DNA of 64,000 nt from JAHEDT01 sp963825615 (GCA_963825615.1 CAWGTV010000001.1:186001-250000), one strand, 5' to 3'; numbered from the stretch's first letter, positions 8,521-17,940 are shown. A program made the numbers and translations. The notes: generated by a model not told the origin, from the sequence alone.

Positions 8521-9306
8521 CTATTCGCCGTTCAGATATACAATTCTAGCACCCGGTGGCCGCACCAGTTGAAAGATATCCGGGCGCAACTCCCCGTTGG
8601 TTTTAACCTCTGAAAATTCAAGGCTGACAGTGGTGTGCTTGTCAGGAACTTCAAGGCTGAGTCGATAGGGGAAAGGCTCCCCCTGCTCAGGAATCTGCGC
8701 ATAATTGATCTTCATGAACAAATCGTTGTTTTCAAAAAAGCTGACTTCGACAAGTTGCCGGAGAGGGTTGAAAACCAGTTCTTGACGACGTAGGGTGCCG
8801 TAACGCACCAGAAGCCATCCCCCTTTTTGCAGCGCGTAGGCCTTTTCCTTCCAGGCCTTAATCAACGGCGGCTGATAAAGAAGAACATCGACCAGATCAC
8901 TCAAGCGTAACGGCAGGTGGACAAACAGGTCAAGGTTGGCCGGTGACGCGGCACCGGTATAATAGACATTCTGCCCGGGCAGCGACACCTCCAAGGTGCC
9001 ACCATCGGCCGCCAACATCAGCATCGGTATGCCAAAGGGGCTCAAGGTTTCGGCTCGCAGACGGTCGGGTTTCTGGGCGAGGATGACCTGGCTGCCGTTC
9101 AATGAATTCAAAGGCGCCTGCACCTTGACCTTGGCTAACGCTTGCAGGGAGCTGACCCTGGCAGAGCTCTCGGACCAGGCCTGCATGAGTTCATCGGCAA
9201 ACGCCTGGCTGATCGGCTCAGCGATAAGGTGTGAGCGTACCGGGGCACATGCAGTTGACACGCTCACAACCACCAGGAGCGAAAGACAAACCAACCGAGA
9301 AGACAT
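8521..9306 (-). CDS. DUF4292/LolB-like outer-membrane lipoprotein
   Basis: This is a 261-residue lipoprotein. The signal peptide ends in VSTAC, a lipobox. The body (SSLQALAKVKVQAPLNSLNGSQVILAQKPDRLRAETLSPFG and later antiparallel strands) has the pattern of DUF4292 proteins, which share the LolA/LolB fold that carries lipoproteins. I chose the ATG at 9306 because the signal peptide begins there. It lies 13 bases after the TPR lipoprotein gene and is probably cotranscribed with it. Whether it really moves lipoproteins is not known. Confidence 0.65.
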   Translation of the reverse strand: MSSRLVCLSLLVVVSVSTACAPVRSHLIAEPISQAFADELMQAWSESSARVSSLQALAKVKVQAPLNSLNGSQVILAQKPDRLRAETLSPFGIPMLMLAADGGTLEVSLPGQNVYYTGAASPANLDLFVHLPLRLSDLVDVLLYQPPLIKAWKEKAYALQKGGWLLVRYGTLRRQELVFNPLRQLVEVSFFENNDLFMKINYAQIPEQGEPFPYRLSLEVPDKHTTVSLEFSEVKTNGELRPDIFQLVRPPGARIVYLNGE

Positions 9307-9319
9307 AATCGAAACCTTT

Positions 9320-11041
9320 TTATGGTTGATTCGCAAGCTGTTCCAGCTTCTCCTGCAGCTCGGCATTGTCCGGCTGTAGTTCGAGCGCCCTGGTGTAGGC
9401 AACGCGGGCCTCTTCCAAGTTATTAAGCGCAAGATGAATATCACCGAGGTGTTCGAAGACGACGGGATCATCAGGGAGTTTCCGGTTGGCTTCCTCGATC
9501 ACCTTGAGAGCCTCGATCAGGCGGCCCATACGGTAATAAACCCAGCCCAGGGTGTCGAGGATATGCGGTGCCGGTTTCAGCTTGACGGCACGCTCGGCAT
9601 ACCCCAACGCTTCGTCGAGATCACGATTCTCTTCAGCCATGGCGTAAGCGAGAAAGTTCAAGGCCTCTGCGTTGTCTGCATCAAGCACAAGCAGGTCCTT
9701 CATCACCTGCATGGCCTCATCATGACGGGCGGCACGCTCCAAAAAGAGTGCCCGCTGGTAGATCAGCTCCACATTATCCGGGTAAAGTGCGATGCCACGC
9801 TCGATCATGGCAAGGGCCTTATCCTGCTGGCCATCGACCATGTAGAGCGAAGCCAGGTAGTTGAACACCTGTGGCCTCGGCTGACCTTCGACTATCCTCG
9901 CCTCGAGGAGTTTGATCGCATCGTTGGAACGGCCGGTCTCAAGATAGATATAGCCGATATGGGACAAGGCATCATCGTATAAAGATGATTCCTGGCCGAT
10001 AGCAAGAAATTCGGCAAGCGCCGGCTCCCACTCGGACAGCCGCTCGTAAGACGTACCCAAGTAATAGCGAACCGTGTCGAGCTCCGGATTCAGTGCAAGA
10101 ATATCCTTGAAAACAGCAATGGCTTCACTCCAACGCTGCTGCTCCATGTAGATCAACCCGATCTTGCGGCGGGCATCGAAATCATCGGGCTTCAGGTCAA
10201 CGATAATTTGCAGTTGCTCAAGAGCGTCATCATATCTTTCCATACCGACATAAACACGGGAGAGATAATGACGCAGGGTAAAATCGAGCGGTCGCTGTTT
10301 CAGGGCATCGTTGAAAACTTCAAGCGCAGACGGCCATTCCTTGAGCTCTTCATACAGGAGGCCGAGTTCAAGGTAAGCCTGGTCCAGGTTGGCATTGCGG
10401 CGGATCAGGTCACGGTACTGTTCTATGGCCAAATGACTCAGGCCGGTTTCACGATACAGGCGGGCAATGGCCAGGCGCCCCTGGATCGATTCCGGATGAC
10501 GTTTGAGCAATTCTTTCAACTCTTCTAACGCGAGGTCAACCTCGCCGACCCGTACCAGGGAGATGGCAAGATGCAGGCGAACCTGCTCGTTGTCCGGCTC
10601 CAGTTCAAGGATCCGTCGAAAATACGGCAGCGCCTGCGCCGGCTGACGGCTGGCAAAATAGGCGTTGCCCAGCATCATGTTCGCCTTGATGGAGTCGGGC
10701 TTGCGCAGCAGCACGTCCTCGACAATCCGTATGGCGTTTTTCGGCTGCTCCAGGGCGATATAGAGCTCGGCAAGTTCAAAACGCAAGTCTTCGTTGTCAG
10801 GATCGTAGCTGATAGCGCTTTGATATGCAGCAGCGGCCCCCTCATGATCTCCTTCTGCCAACAGCAGGCGCGCCCGCGCATATTGAAAGTATGCGTTCGA
10901 TTGAGGTTCATTCAACAGCGAGACATAAGGGGTCTCGTCGGAGGGGCTTGCATCGGCAGGGAGATGGTCAGCAGCGGCGGCACAGCCACTCAGCATGAGT
11001 ACCAGCAGAAGCGTAATGTGACGGGGGCACGACAAGTTCAT
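9320..11041 (-). CDS. TPR-repeat lipoprotein
   Basis: This is a 573-residue protein with a signal peptide ending in the lipobox LMLSGC, followed by about 14 tetratricopeptide repeats spanning nearly the whole length (for example PKNAIRIVEDVLLRKPDSIKANMMLGNAY). TPR arrays bind other proteins. It is followed after 13 bases by the DUF4292-like lipoprotein gene, a pairing that suggests joint work in the cell envelope. No enzymatic domain is visible. Confidence 0.8.
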   Translation of the reverse strand: MNLSCPRHITLLLVLMLSGCAAAADHLPADASPSDETPYVSLLNEPQSNAYFQYARARLLLAEGDHEGAAAAYQSAISYDPDNEDLRFELAELYIALEQPKNAIRIVEDVLLRKPDSIKANMMLGNAYFASRQPAQALPYFRRILELEPDNEQVRLHLAISLVRVGEVDLALEELKELLKRHPESIQGRLAIARLYRETGLSHLAIEQYRDLIRRNANLDQAYLELGLLYEELKEWPSALEVFNDALKQRPLDFTLRHYLSRVYVGMERYDDALEQLQIIVDLKPDDFDARRKIGLIYMEQQRWSEAIAVFKDILALNPELDTVRYYLGTSYERLSEWEPALAEFLAIGQESSLYDDALSHIGYIYLETGRSNDAIKLLEARIVEGQPRPQVFNYLASLYMVDGQQDKALAMIERGIALYPDNVELIYQRALFLERAARHDEAMQVMKDLLVLDADNAEALNFLAYAMAEENRDLDEALGYAERAVKLKPAPHILDTLGWVYYRMGRLIEALKVIEEANRKLPDDPVVFEHLGDIHLALNNLEEARVAYTRALELQPDNAELQEKLEQLANQP

Positions 11042-11129
11042 TGCAGATCCGATTTGAATGCAGGATAAAGAAAGAAGTTAGCACAGACGACCGGTGCGGT
11101 CAATCGACCAACGCCCCCGCAACTCATAC

Positions 11130-11157
11130 TTTACATGCATATATCTTCTGATAATCT
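11130..11157 (+). promoter_or_regulatory. Possible sigma70-type promoter before the APH/AAA-symporter operon
   Basis: TTTACA (11130-11135), a 16-base spacer and TAATCT (11152-11157) lie upstream of the operon that begins at about 11.2 kb. The -10 match is moderate, so the call is tentative. Confidence 0.35.
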
Positions 11158-11266
11158 TTAAGAAAATCGGCACATCGCCGGCTTGCGATAAGTTTACGGC
11201 AGCGCGGCGTTTCGATGCCCGCGGATGACCACCTGCAGAGCTGGATCAGATGACAGCATAACTGCC

Positions 11267-12817
11267 ATGGGCCAATTCCACCAGCAATTACTCGACCCTT
11301 CTACCTATCCCGAAGTGACCCGCTCCGTCGCCTTCAAGGAGACCCACATCTCCCGTATCTACCTGACAGACCAGTATGTTTACAAACTTAAAAAGCCTCT
11401 CAACCTCGGCTTCCTGGACTTCAGCACCCTTGAGAAACGGCGCCATTTCTGCCACGAGGAGGTGCGCCTGAACCAGCGTTTCAGCACTGATATCTACCTC
11501 GGGGTCGTCGAACTGCGACTGCGGCGCGGCAAAGTCTGTTTCGGCAGGCAGGGGGAACTCCTCGACTACGCGGTGCATATGCGCAGGTTGCCGGAGTCCC
11601 GCATGCTGAACCGTTTGATCGAGACGGACAGCCCCGGGCTTGCGGAAGATATGACACGCCTCGGTGTGGCCTTACACGCCTTAATGGACCAGGCCGAAGC
11701 CTGCCGCAACGAAACGGTCCGCAACCTGGACGTGGTCAAACAAAATTGTGCCGAGAATTTCCTCCAGACTCGGGCGGCCGTAGGCACGATCCTCTCGGCA
11801 GAGGGGCACGCGCTGATGGAGCAAGTCACGCAGCGCGACCTTTCTGAACTGGCGGAGATTATACGGCGACGTGAAATTGAGGGGTTCGTGCGTGACGGAC
11901 ACGGTGACTTGCACACGGCGAACATCTGCATGACCGATCCCATCTGCATATATGACTGTATCGAGTTCAATCGCAGGTTCAGGGTTGCCGACATCACCGC
12001 GGACCTCGCCTTCCTGCTCATGGACCTTGAATTTCTTGGCCGCCGCGATCTGGCCGACATCTTGCTTGCTCACTACCTGAATTACCGTGAAGATCCGGAT
12101 GTCATGAGTCTGTTGCCATTCTACAAGCGCTATCGGGCCTGGGTAAGGGGCAAGGTCGATGCCATGCTGGCAACCTCTGCGGACGCTTCTGAAGCGACCC
12201 GTAACACCTCGGGGGAACTGGCCCGCCGTTACTTCAACCTGGCCCTTGGCTACCTGCTCAAGCCAACACTCTTTTTGACCTGCGGCCTGATGGGGGTCGG
12301 CAAAACCACCTTGGCACGTGCCCTGGCAGCCGCTACCGGCGCCACACATTGGCGTTCTGATGTCGTCCGCAAACAGCTTGCCGGCTTACCGCAAGAGCAG
12401 GCATGCCTGGACGACTTTGATGCAGGCCTCTATCAGCAGGCAATGACCGAGAGGACCTACCACGAGCTGTTCAAGCGCGCGGCAAAGCTCCTCGCCGCAC
12501 AATGCAGCGTGATCGTCGACGCTTCCTTTGCCAGAGAGGCTGAACGGCAGAGGTTCATGCATCTCGCTGACCAGTCGGGATGCCCGGTCTGGCTTGTGCA
12601 TCTCGAATGTCCCGAAGCGGTGGCACTCGCACGGCTTGACAGTCGCCGCGGCGATGCTTCCGACGGACGGCGGGAACTCTTTGCCAAGCAAAGAGAGGGT
12701 TTTGATCAATTAACCGCAGTTGGGCACATCGTAAAAGTCGACACGTCCCTTCCTGTCGACTATAATGTGCAGTCACTTCTTTGCACAGTGTTGACTGACC
12801 AGGAGCAGTTGTCATGA
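11267..12817 (+). CDS. APH-like kinase fused to AAA_33 P-loop kinase domain
   Basis: This is about 516 aa. The N-terminal half has the aminoglycoside phosphotransferase fold, with the catalytic motif HGDLHTANIC and then IYDCIEFNRRFRVADITADLAFLLMDLE. The C-terminal half (from about residue 345) is a P-loop domain with Walker A GLMGVGKTTLAR, like the COG0645/zeta-toxin kinases. Such fusions are widespread and uncharacterised; they are not known resistance enzymes. An ATG at 11225 would add 14 non-conserved residues; I prefer 11267. Its stop overlaps the start of the next gene (ATGA), tying it to the symporter-phosphatase operon. Confidence 0.75.
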   Translation: MGQFHQQLLDPSTYPEVTRSVAFKETHISRIYLTDQYVYKLKKPLNLGFLDFSTLEKRRHFCHEEVRLNQRFSTDIYLGVVELRLRRGKVCFGRQGELLDYAVHMRRLPESRMLNRLIETDSPGLAEDMTRLGVALHALMDQAEACRNETVRNLDVVKQNCAENFLQTRAAVGTILSAEGHALMEQVTQRDLSELAEIIRRREIEGFVRDGHGDLHTANICMTDPICIYDCIEFNRRFRVADITADLAFLLMDLEFLGRRDLADILLAHYLNYREDPDVMSLLPFYKRYRAWVRGKVDAMLATSADASEATRNTSGELARRYFNLALGYLLKPTLFLTCGLMGVGKTTLARALAAATGATHWRSDVVRKQLAGLPQEQACLDDFDAGLYQQAMTERTYHELFKRAAKLLAAQCSVIVDASFAREAERQRFMHLADQSGCPVWLVHLECPEAVALARLDSRRGDASDGRRELFAKQREGFDQLTAVGHIVKVDTSLPVDYNVQSLLCTVLTDQEQLS

Positions 12818-13080
12818 AAACGGAACGCAAGCTGCCATTGAAAGATGCCTGGTTCATCTGGTTCGTGCTTGGCGTGGTCATGCTCAACTATCCGTTCCTG
12901 CACATATTCAACAAGAACATCCTGATATTCGGCATCCCCCTGACCATCCTTTACTTCTTCACCGGCTGGCCGATTTCCATCTTCGTCATCTACCTCTTTT
13001 CAATCTACCTCGGCCGTGACACCACCCGCCAGCCGCCCGCGGAACCCCAGAACAACAACCCATCCGGAGAGGCGAGATGA
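12814..13080 (+). CDS. Small DUF3311-like membrane protein
   Basis: This 88-residue protein has two hydrophobic helices (about 12-32 and 38-63) and a polar tail. Small proteins of this layout often precede sodium:solute symporter genes and act as an accessory subunit. Here the gene overlaps both the upstream APH/AAA gene and the downstream symporter gene by 4 bases, strong evidence for coupled translation. I infer that it partners the symporter domain; the family label is a judgement from size and context. Confidence 0.6.
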   Translation: MKTERKLPLKDAWFIWFVLGVVMLNYPFLHIFNKNILIFGIPLTILYFFTGWPISIFVIYLFSIYLGRDTTRQPPAEPQNNNPSGEAR

Positions 13081-16000
13081 TTCCAGTCTCCATTGTCGCC
13101 CTGACCTCGGTGCTCTACTTCGGCATCCTCTTCGGGGTCGCATATTACGCCGACCGGCAACGCCTTCGGGGACGCAGCCTGATTGACAACCCAACGGTCT
13201 ACTCTCTGTCGTTGGCGGTTTATTGTACCTCGTGGACTTTTTACGGAAGTGTTGGCCGGGCAGCGACAACAGGCATTGACTTTCTCGCTATCTACCTTGG
13301 CCCGACCCTGATCGCATTTTCATGGTGGTTTCTGCTGCGGAAAATCGTGCGCATCAGCAAAGAGCAGAACATCACCAGCATCGCCGACTTCATCTCCAGC
13401 CGTTACGGCAATGCGCCTCTGCTCGGTGCCATCGTCACGATCTTTGCGGTCCTCGGTATCATGCCCTATATCGCTTTGCAGTTGAAAGCCGTCGCCCGGA
13501 CATTCGACCTGCTCGTCTACCCCTTTACCAACGGCAGTGTCATGCATGTACTGCCTAAATTCGACCTGCATTTTGATTCGGCCTTGGTCGTGGCCATCAT
13601 CCTTGGCCTGTTCGGTGTGCTGTTCGGTGCGCGCCATCTGGACACCTCGGAACGCCACGAAGGGCTGGTCGCAGCCATCGCCCTCGAGTCACTGGTAAAA
13701 ATCGTCGCTTTCGTTGCCGCCGGCTTGTTCGTGACCTATGGCCTGTTTGACGGCTTCGGCGATATCTTCCACAACTTCATGCTACGCTTCCCGGATCGCA
13801 GCCAGCTCCTCCTGCTCGGCACTGGCGACAATTCCTACGCCCACTGGCTGACCATGACCTTCATTTCGATGATGGCCATCATGTTCCTGCCGCGCCAGTT
13901 CCATATCATGGTCATCGAGAACTGCCGCGAGGAACATATCCGCAGCGCCATGTGGCGATTCCCCGCCTATATGGTCATCATCAACCTGTTCGTCATCCCG
14001 ATCGCCCTGGGAGGCTTGCTGCTTGCTAACGGCGACACGCAAAATGCCGATTTTTTTGTCATCACTCTGCCCCTGCAATTCGGTCATTCCTGGCTCGCCC
14101 TGCTCGTCTTTATCGGTGGTTTTTCGGCTTCGGCAGGGATGGTCATGGTCTCATCGGTGGCATTGTCCACCATGATTCTCAATCACCTGCTCATGCCGGT
14201 CATCCTCAGAATACATACCGGGGCACAAAACCTTTCTGCGCTACTCATCAACCTAAAGCGCCTGTGTATCATCGTCGTCATCTTTCTCGGCTACATCTAT
14301 TATCGCCTGCTCGGCGAATCGGTCGCGCTGGTCAATATCGGCCTGGTTTCCTTTGTCGCCGCCACGCAGTTCGCACCTGCGGTCATCGGCGGACTCTACT
14401 GGCGTCAGGCGACGCGCAGAGGGGCGACGGTCGGCTTGGTCCTTGGTTTTTTTGTCTGGTTCTATACCCTGGTCATCCCGTCCTTTGTGCAATCCGGCTG
14501 GATGGACGCCGCCATCGTCGATCACGGCCTGTGGGGCATCGCCATACTCAAGCCGACTGAACTTTTCGGCTTGAGCGGTTTCGACATGTGGACGCACGCC
14601 CTCTTCTGGACCATGTTCGTCAATCTCGGCAGCTACCTGGCGCTTTCCCTGCTCACGTCGCCACGACCAGAAGAGCGCGAGCAGATTCGAAAATTTATCG
14701 ATGTTTTCAACCCGCGGCCCGCGGTCACTGAAAAGACCCGCATTACCAGGGCTCCTTCGGTGATCGAGTTTGTCAACCTGATGGCCAAGTTCATCGGCGA
14801 AAAGCAGGCACACAACGCGATCAGTGATTACCTTGGCAATCATGAAATCGATGAAAAAGGCAGCCTGTCTGATTACGAACTGCCGAAGCTGAAGCGCTAC
14901 ACCGAATTGACCCTGGCCGGGTCGGTCGGCGCCGCGCCGGCCCGCATTATCGTCGAAAACTACCTTTCGGCCCGCGGCAGCCACATGGAAGATGTCTTTG
15001 ACCTGTTCGGGTCGATCAACATCAGCCGCACCGCAAGCCGTGAGCAATTGAGCGTCCTCTACGATGCAGCGCGCGCCGTTGCCAGCGGCGGCAGCCTGCA
15101 ATCAATCCTCGATGAGATCCTCAAGATTTTCACCGACCAGTTCAAATTTGATCTCTGCGTCATCCGGATTCTCGACGAAGATCGTCAAACCCTGACTGTG
15201 CGCAGTCAACGCGGTATGACCTCGGAGCATTTTGGTGAATCGGAACGGGACCTAACCAACGAAACCTTTATCGGCGAGACCTTCCTGTCCAACAAGGTCA
15301 GCGTGGTCAATGACAGTGATTTCATCGGCAAGCCGCAAACCGCCAGCATTATCCACCGTGAAAAGATCCTCTCCTTCGCGCACGCTCCCATCTCCGTCGA
15401 AGGACAGCCGATCGGTGTCCTCTCAGCATTTTCGCGAACCTCGAAAGGGATTTTCACCAGCGAATTCATCGAACTCTTTACCAGTCTCGCCGGGCAGGTC
15501 GGCGTGGCCTGGCGCAATGCCGAGCAAACCGACCACCTGATCGCCGCCCGAGAACAGCAGCGCGAGTTGGCAATCGCCAAGAACATCCAACTCGGCCTTC
15601 TGCCAACCCGGGTGCCAATCGTCCCAGGTATTCAACTTGCCGGGGTCTGCCTGGCGGCCAAGGAAGTTGGCGGGGACTATTACGACTACCTCATGCATGA
15701 GGATGGCCGCCTCGACCTGGTAATCGCCGATGTCTCGGGACATAACGTCGGGGCCGCCCTGATTATGGCAGAAACCCGCACCATAATCCGTTCCCGGATC
15801 GGGCAGTTTGAGAACCCAAAGGACATCCTGTTCGAGCTCAATAAGTTCTTTTATGAGGACCTGACCAAGGCAGAACTCTTTATTACGCTTTTTTATCTGC
15901 AATATCGTCCTGATACGCGGGAAATATGCTTTGCCAGCGCCGGCCACTCCCCCACCCTGCTCTGGCGGGCCGCAGATCAGCAGTGTCTGCAGCTTGATCC

Positions 16001-16289
16001 GGAAGGTCTGATTATCGGTGTCAGGGAAGAATTCCCCTACGAACAGGAATCTCTCATGCTTGGGGACGGCGACGTGGTGCTGCTCTATACGGATGGCCTG
16101 ATCGAAGCGATGAACAACGAAAAAGAGCTTTTCGGCGATGAACGACTGATGAAACTGCTCGGCGAGCAAAACCAGCTGCCGCCCAAGGAACTGATTACCC
16201 ATATCATTGAACAGGTTCAGCTCTTCACGGGGCATCACAACTTTCAGGACGACCTGTCGCTGGTGGTCATGAAAGTTGAAAAGACATGA
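13077..16289 (+). CDS. Sodium:solute symporter-GAF-PP2C (SpoIIE-type) phosphatase fusion
   Basis: This is a 1070-residue sensor. Residues 1-520 form a sodium:solute symporter domain with about 13 helices, close to the transporter part of CbrA/CrbS-type sensor kinases (VYSLSLAVYCTSWTFYGSVG and IDFLAIYLGPTL). About 525-650 is a soluble linker, about 655-820 a GAF domain, and 830-1070 a PP2C-type phosphatase with metal ligands in EVGGDYYDY, VIADVSGHNVGAAL, LYTDGLIEA and FQDDLSLVV. The output is thus a Ser/Thr phosphatase rather than a histidine kinase. The next two genes encode a STAS protein, its likely substrate, and an RsbW-like kinase. Substrate binding or flux probably sets phosphatase activity; the ligand is unknown. 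Confidence 0.85.
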   Translation: MIPVSIVALTSVLYFGILFGVAYYADRQRLRGRSLIDNPTVYSLSLAVYCTSWTFYGSVGRAATTGIDFLAIYLGPTLIAFSWWFLLRKIVRISKEQNITSIADFISSRYGNAPLLGAIVTIFAVLGIMPYIALQLKAVARTFDLLVYPFTNGSVMHVLPKFDLHFDSALVVAIILGLFGVLFGARHLDTSERHEGLVAAIALESLVKIVAFVAAGLFVTYGLFDGFGDIFHNFMLRFPDRSQLLLLGTGDNSYAHWLTMTFISMMAIMFLPRQFHIMVIENCREEHIRSAMWRFPAYMVIINLFVIPIALGGLLLANGDTQNADFFVITLPLQFGHSWLALLVFIGGFSASAGMVMVSSVALSTMILNHLLMPVILRIHTGAQNLSALLINLKRLCIIVVIFLGYIYYRLLGESVALVNIGLVSFVAATQFAPAVIGGLYWRQATRRGATVGLVLGFFVWFYTLVIPSFVQSGWMDAAIVDHGLWGIAILKPTELFGLSGFDMWTHALFWTMFVNLGSYLALSLLTSPRPEEREQIRKFIDVFNPRPAVTEKTRITRAPSVIEFVNLMAKFIGEKQAHNAISDYLGNHEIDEKGSLSDYELPKLKRYTELTLAGSVGAAPARIIVENYLSARGSHMEDVFDLFGSINISRTASREQLSVLYDAARAVASGGSLQSILDEILKIFTDQFKFDLCVIRILDEDRQTLTVRSQRGMTSEHFGESERDLTNETFIGETFLSNKVSVVNDSDFIGKPQTASIIHREKILSFAHAPISVEGQPIGVLSAFSRTSKGIFTSEFIELFTSLAGQVGVAWRNAEQTDHLIAAREQQRELAIAKNIQLGLLPTRVPIVPGIQLAGVCLAAKEVGGDYYDYLMHEDGRLDLVIADVSGHNVGAALIMAETRTIIRSRIGQFENPKDILFELNKFFYEDLTKAELFITLFYLQYRPDTREICFASAGHSPTLLWRAADQQCLQLDPEGLIIGVREEFPYEQESLMLGDGDVVLLYTDGLIEAMNNEKELFGDERLMKLLGEQNQLPPKELITHIIEQVQLFTGHHNFQDDLSLVVMKVEKT

Positions 16290-16401
16290 AACATTCAACC
16301 AAACGAAGCGAGAAATTCCTTAAAATAGTTGCCGTTGTGATAATATAGCTACGTGTGTTGACAGCGATGGCAACACGCTAACTTTTACTAAGGAGCGTAA
16401 G

Positions 16402-16743
16402 ATGAATTTGCACATTGAAGACAAAGGGGCAGCGATGTTACTGGCGGTTCAGGAAGAACGGCTTGATGCTCACAACAGCGGTGACCTGAAGAACCAGATG
16501 CTCAAGCTCTTCGAGGAAGGCAAGAACAATCTGGTCGTTGATCTTCAGGGGGTACGTTTCGTTGATTCTTCGGGGCTCGGCGCCCTGGTTTCAGGTTTCA
16601 AGAACGCCAGTTCCCGCAATGGCAATCTGAAATTGGCCGGGCTGCAGTTGCAGGTCAAGTCAATGTTCGAACTGACCCGCCTGCACCGGGTTTTTGAAAT
16701 CTATACGGACTCGACTGAAGCGCTGGCGAGTTTCCAGCAGTAA
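16402..16743 (+). CDS. STAS-domain anti-sigma factor antagonist
   Basis: This single-domain STAS protein (113 aa) has the phosphorylation loop FVDSSGLGALVSG; the first or second Ser would be the site phosphorylated by the partner kinase. Dephosphorylated antagonists bind the anti-sigma factor and free the sigma factor. It lies 112 bases after the symporter-PP2C gene and 21 bases before the RsbW-like gene, so substrate, kinase and phosphatase of one switch are adjacent. AAGGAG sits 7 bases before the ATG. The gap holds an inverted repeat (GTGTTG/CAACAC, 16355-16376). Confidence 0.85.
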   Translation: MNLHIEDKGAAMLLAVQEERLDAHNSGDLKNQMLKLFEEGKNNLVVDLQGVRFVDSSGLGALVSGFKNASSRNGNLKLAGLQLQVKSMFELTRLHRVFEIYTDSTEALASFQQ

Positions 16744-16764
16744 CCCTCCAAAAGGCTGAGCATC

Positions 16765-17184
16765 ATGATCACCGACCGGATCGCAGTCGACATCAAAGTC
16801 CCCAACCAGACACGTTACCTGTGCCTGATTGGTCACATTGGTGAGAATATTGCGCTCACGCTCCGCAATTACAGCGGCGACCGGAAAAAACTGGCCTACG
16901 ACCTGAACCTGGTCCTCACCGAGGCGATGGCCAATGCGATCAAGCATGCCAATGAAGGGGATCCGGCCAAGGAAGTTCATATCGAAATAAGCATTGTTGA
17001 TCAGCGTCTGATCATCCGGGTGTTTGATTTCGGTCAGGGATTCGATGTTAAGCAGTACGTCGAACCGCGCCACCCCCTGGAGGAGCACGGCCGAGGCATC
17101 TACCTGATGCATACAATTATGGATGAGATCAGCTATCGCCCCACGGACTCCGGTCACGTCCTGGAGATGTGCAAGAACTTGTAA
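16765..17184 (+). CDS. RsbW-like anti-sigma factor serine kinase
   Basis: This 139-residue GHKL ATPase has the N box LTEAMANAIKHAN, the G1 box FDFGQGFD and the G2 box EHGRGIYLM. The family phosphorylates its STAS antagonist and sequesters a sigma factor or another target. It follows the STAS gene closely and precedes a strong hairpin, so the operon appears to end here. No sigma factor gene is in the window; the target must lie elsewhere or be of another kind. Confidence 0.85.
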   Translation: MITDRIAVDIKVPNQTRYLCLIGHIGENIALTLRNYSGDRKKLAYDLNLVLTEAMANAIKHANEGDPAKEVHIEISIVDQRLIIRVFDFGQGFDVKQYVEPRHPLEEHGRGIYLMHTIMDEISYRPTDSGHVLEMCKNL

Positions 17185-17226
17185 AGTGTGGCGTCGCCAA
17201 CCATCGCGACAACCTGCCAACAGGAC

Positions 17227-17251
17227 GGGCATCCCGTAATCAGGGATGCCC
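17227..17251 (+). terminator. Hairpin after the partner-switching operon
   Basis: GGGCATCCC (17227-17235) and GGGATGCCC (17243-17251) form a perfect 9-bp stem with a 7-base loop, 40 bases after the RsbW-like stop. There is no long T run, so efficiency is uncertain. Confidence 0.6.
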
Positions 17252-17298
17252 GCACTGCTTCATCTGTTAAAAAGCGTGTTTGTCCATTGATTGCCGCG

Positions 17299-17940
17299 CT
17301 ATGCGCCGCGCGCTACTGAGCCAACCAGTAAATCCACCAACTCCCCATGATGTGTAATCCGCATATCCGCCTGCAGGTCGCCACGATAAACCGCGAAGGG
17401 CATGCCAGCGGACCGGGCAGCGGCCTGATCCAGTTCCGAATCGCCGACGAACAGAAGTTGATGCGGAGCCAATTGCAGCCGTTTCGAAGCTTCGTGAAGC
17501 ATATCCGGGGCAGGCTTGGGATTCTTCACATCACGCGTGGTGACAACGGTTTGAAAAAACCCGCTCAGCTCGAAATGCTCAAGGATGCTCAGCATGCTGA
17601 TGCCGCGATTGGTCGCAACCGCAAGGGGGTAGATAGTGGCAAGGCTGGCCAGAGCTTGTTGCATGCCAGGTTCGGGTTCCATGAACGGGATAAATTGGCG
17701 GTAATCGAGATCAGCAGCCAAAGCAAGTGCTTCAACAGTGCGCTCGGCACCGAGCAGCTGCAGGAAAACTTCCGGGCTGGCCGCGGTGTGACAGAGATGA
17801 GATTTGGTATGATCGGCCGCATCTACCGGAGCTTCACCAAAGTGGCTAAGAACAGTATTGTAATAGGCCAAGTTGGCGTTGCGGCTTTCAAAGAGCACAC
17901 CATCGCAATCGAAAATGACGCCCCGAATGTTGTTCATCAT
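17299..17940 (-). CDS. HAD-family phosphatase (phosphoglycolate phosphatase-like)
   Basis: This is 213 aa. Motif I is FDCDGVLFES, with the nucleophile Asp and acid/base Asp; motif II is ATNRG; the Lys motif is NPKPAPDML; and motif III/IV is GDSELDQAAARSAG. It is a haloacid dehalogenase superfamily hydrolase with an alpha-helical cap, of the Gph/PgmB group. The start overlaps the lgt stop by 4 bases, so it is cotranslated with lgt. The substrate is not predictable beyond a small phosphate ester. Confidence 0.8.
   Translation of the reverse strand: MMNNIRGVIFDCDGVLFESRNANLAYYNTVLSHFGEAPVDAADHTKSHLCHTAASPEVFLQLLGAERTVEALALAADLDYRQFIPFMEPEPGMQQALASLATIYPLAVATNRGISMLSILEHFELSGFFQTVVTTRDVKNPKPAPDMLHEASKRLQLAPHQLLFVGDSELDQAAARSAGMPFAVYRGDLQADMRITHHGELVDLLVGSVARGA

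Noticed and set aside
11267..12817. Aminoglycoside resistance gene
   Set aside because: The APH fold is fused to a P-loop kinase in a metabolic or signalling operon; this fusion family is not known to confer resistance.
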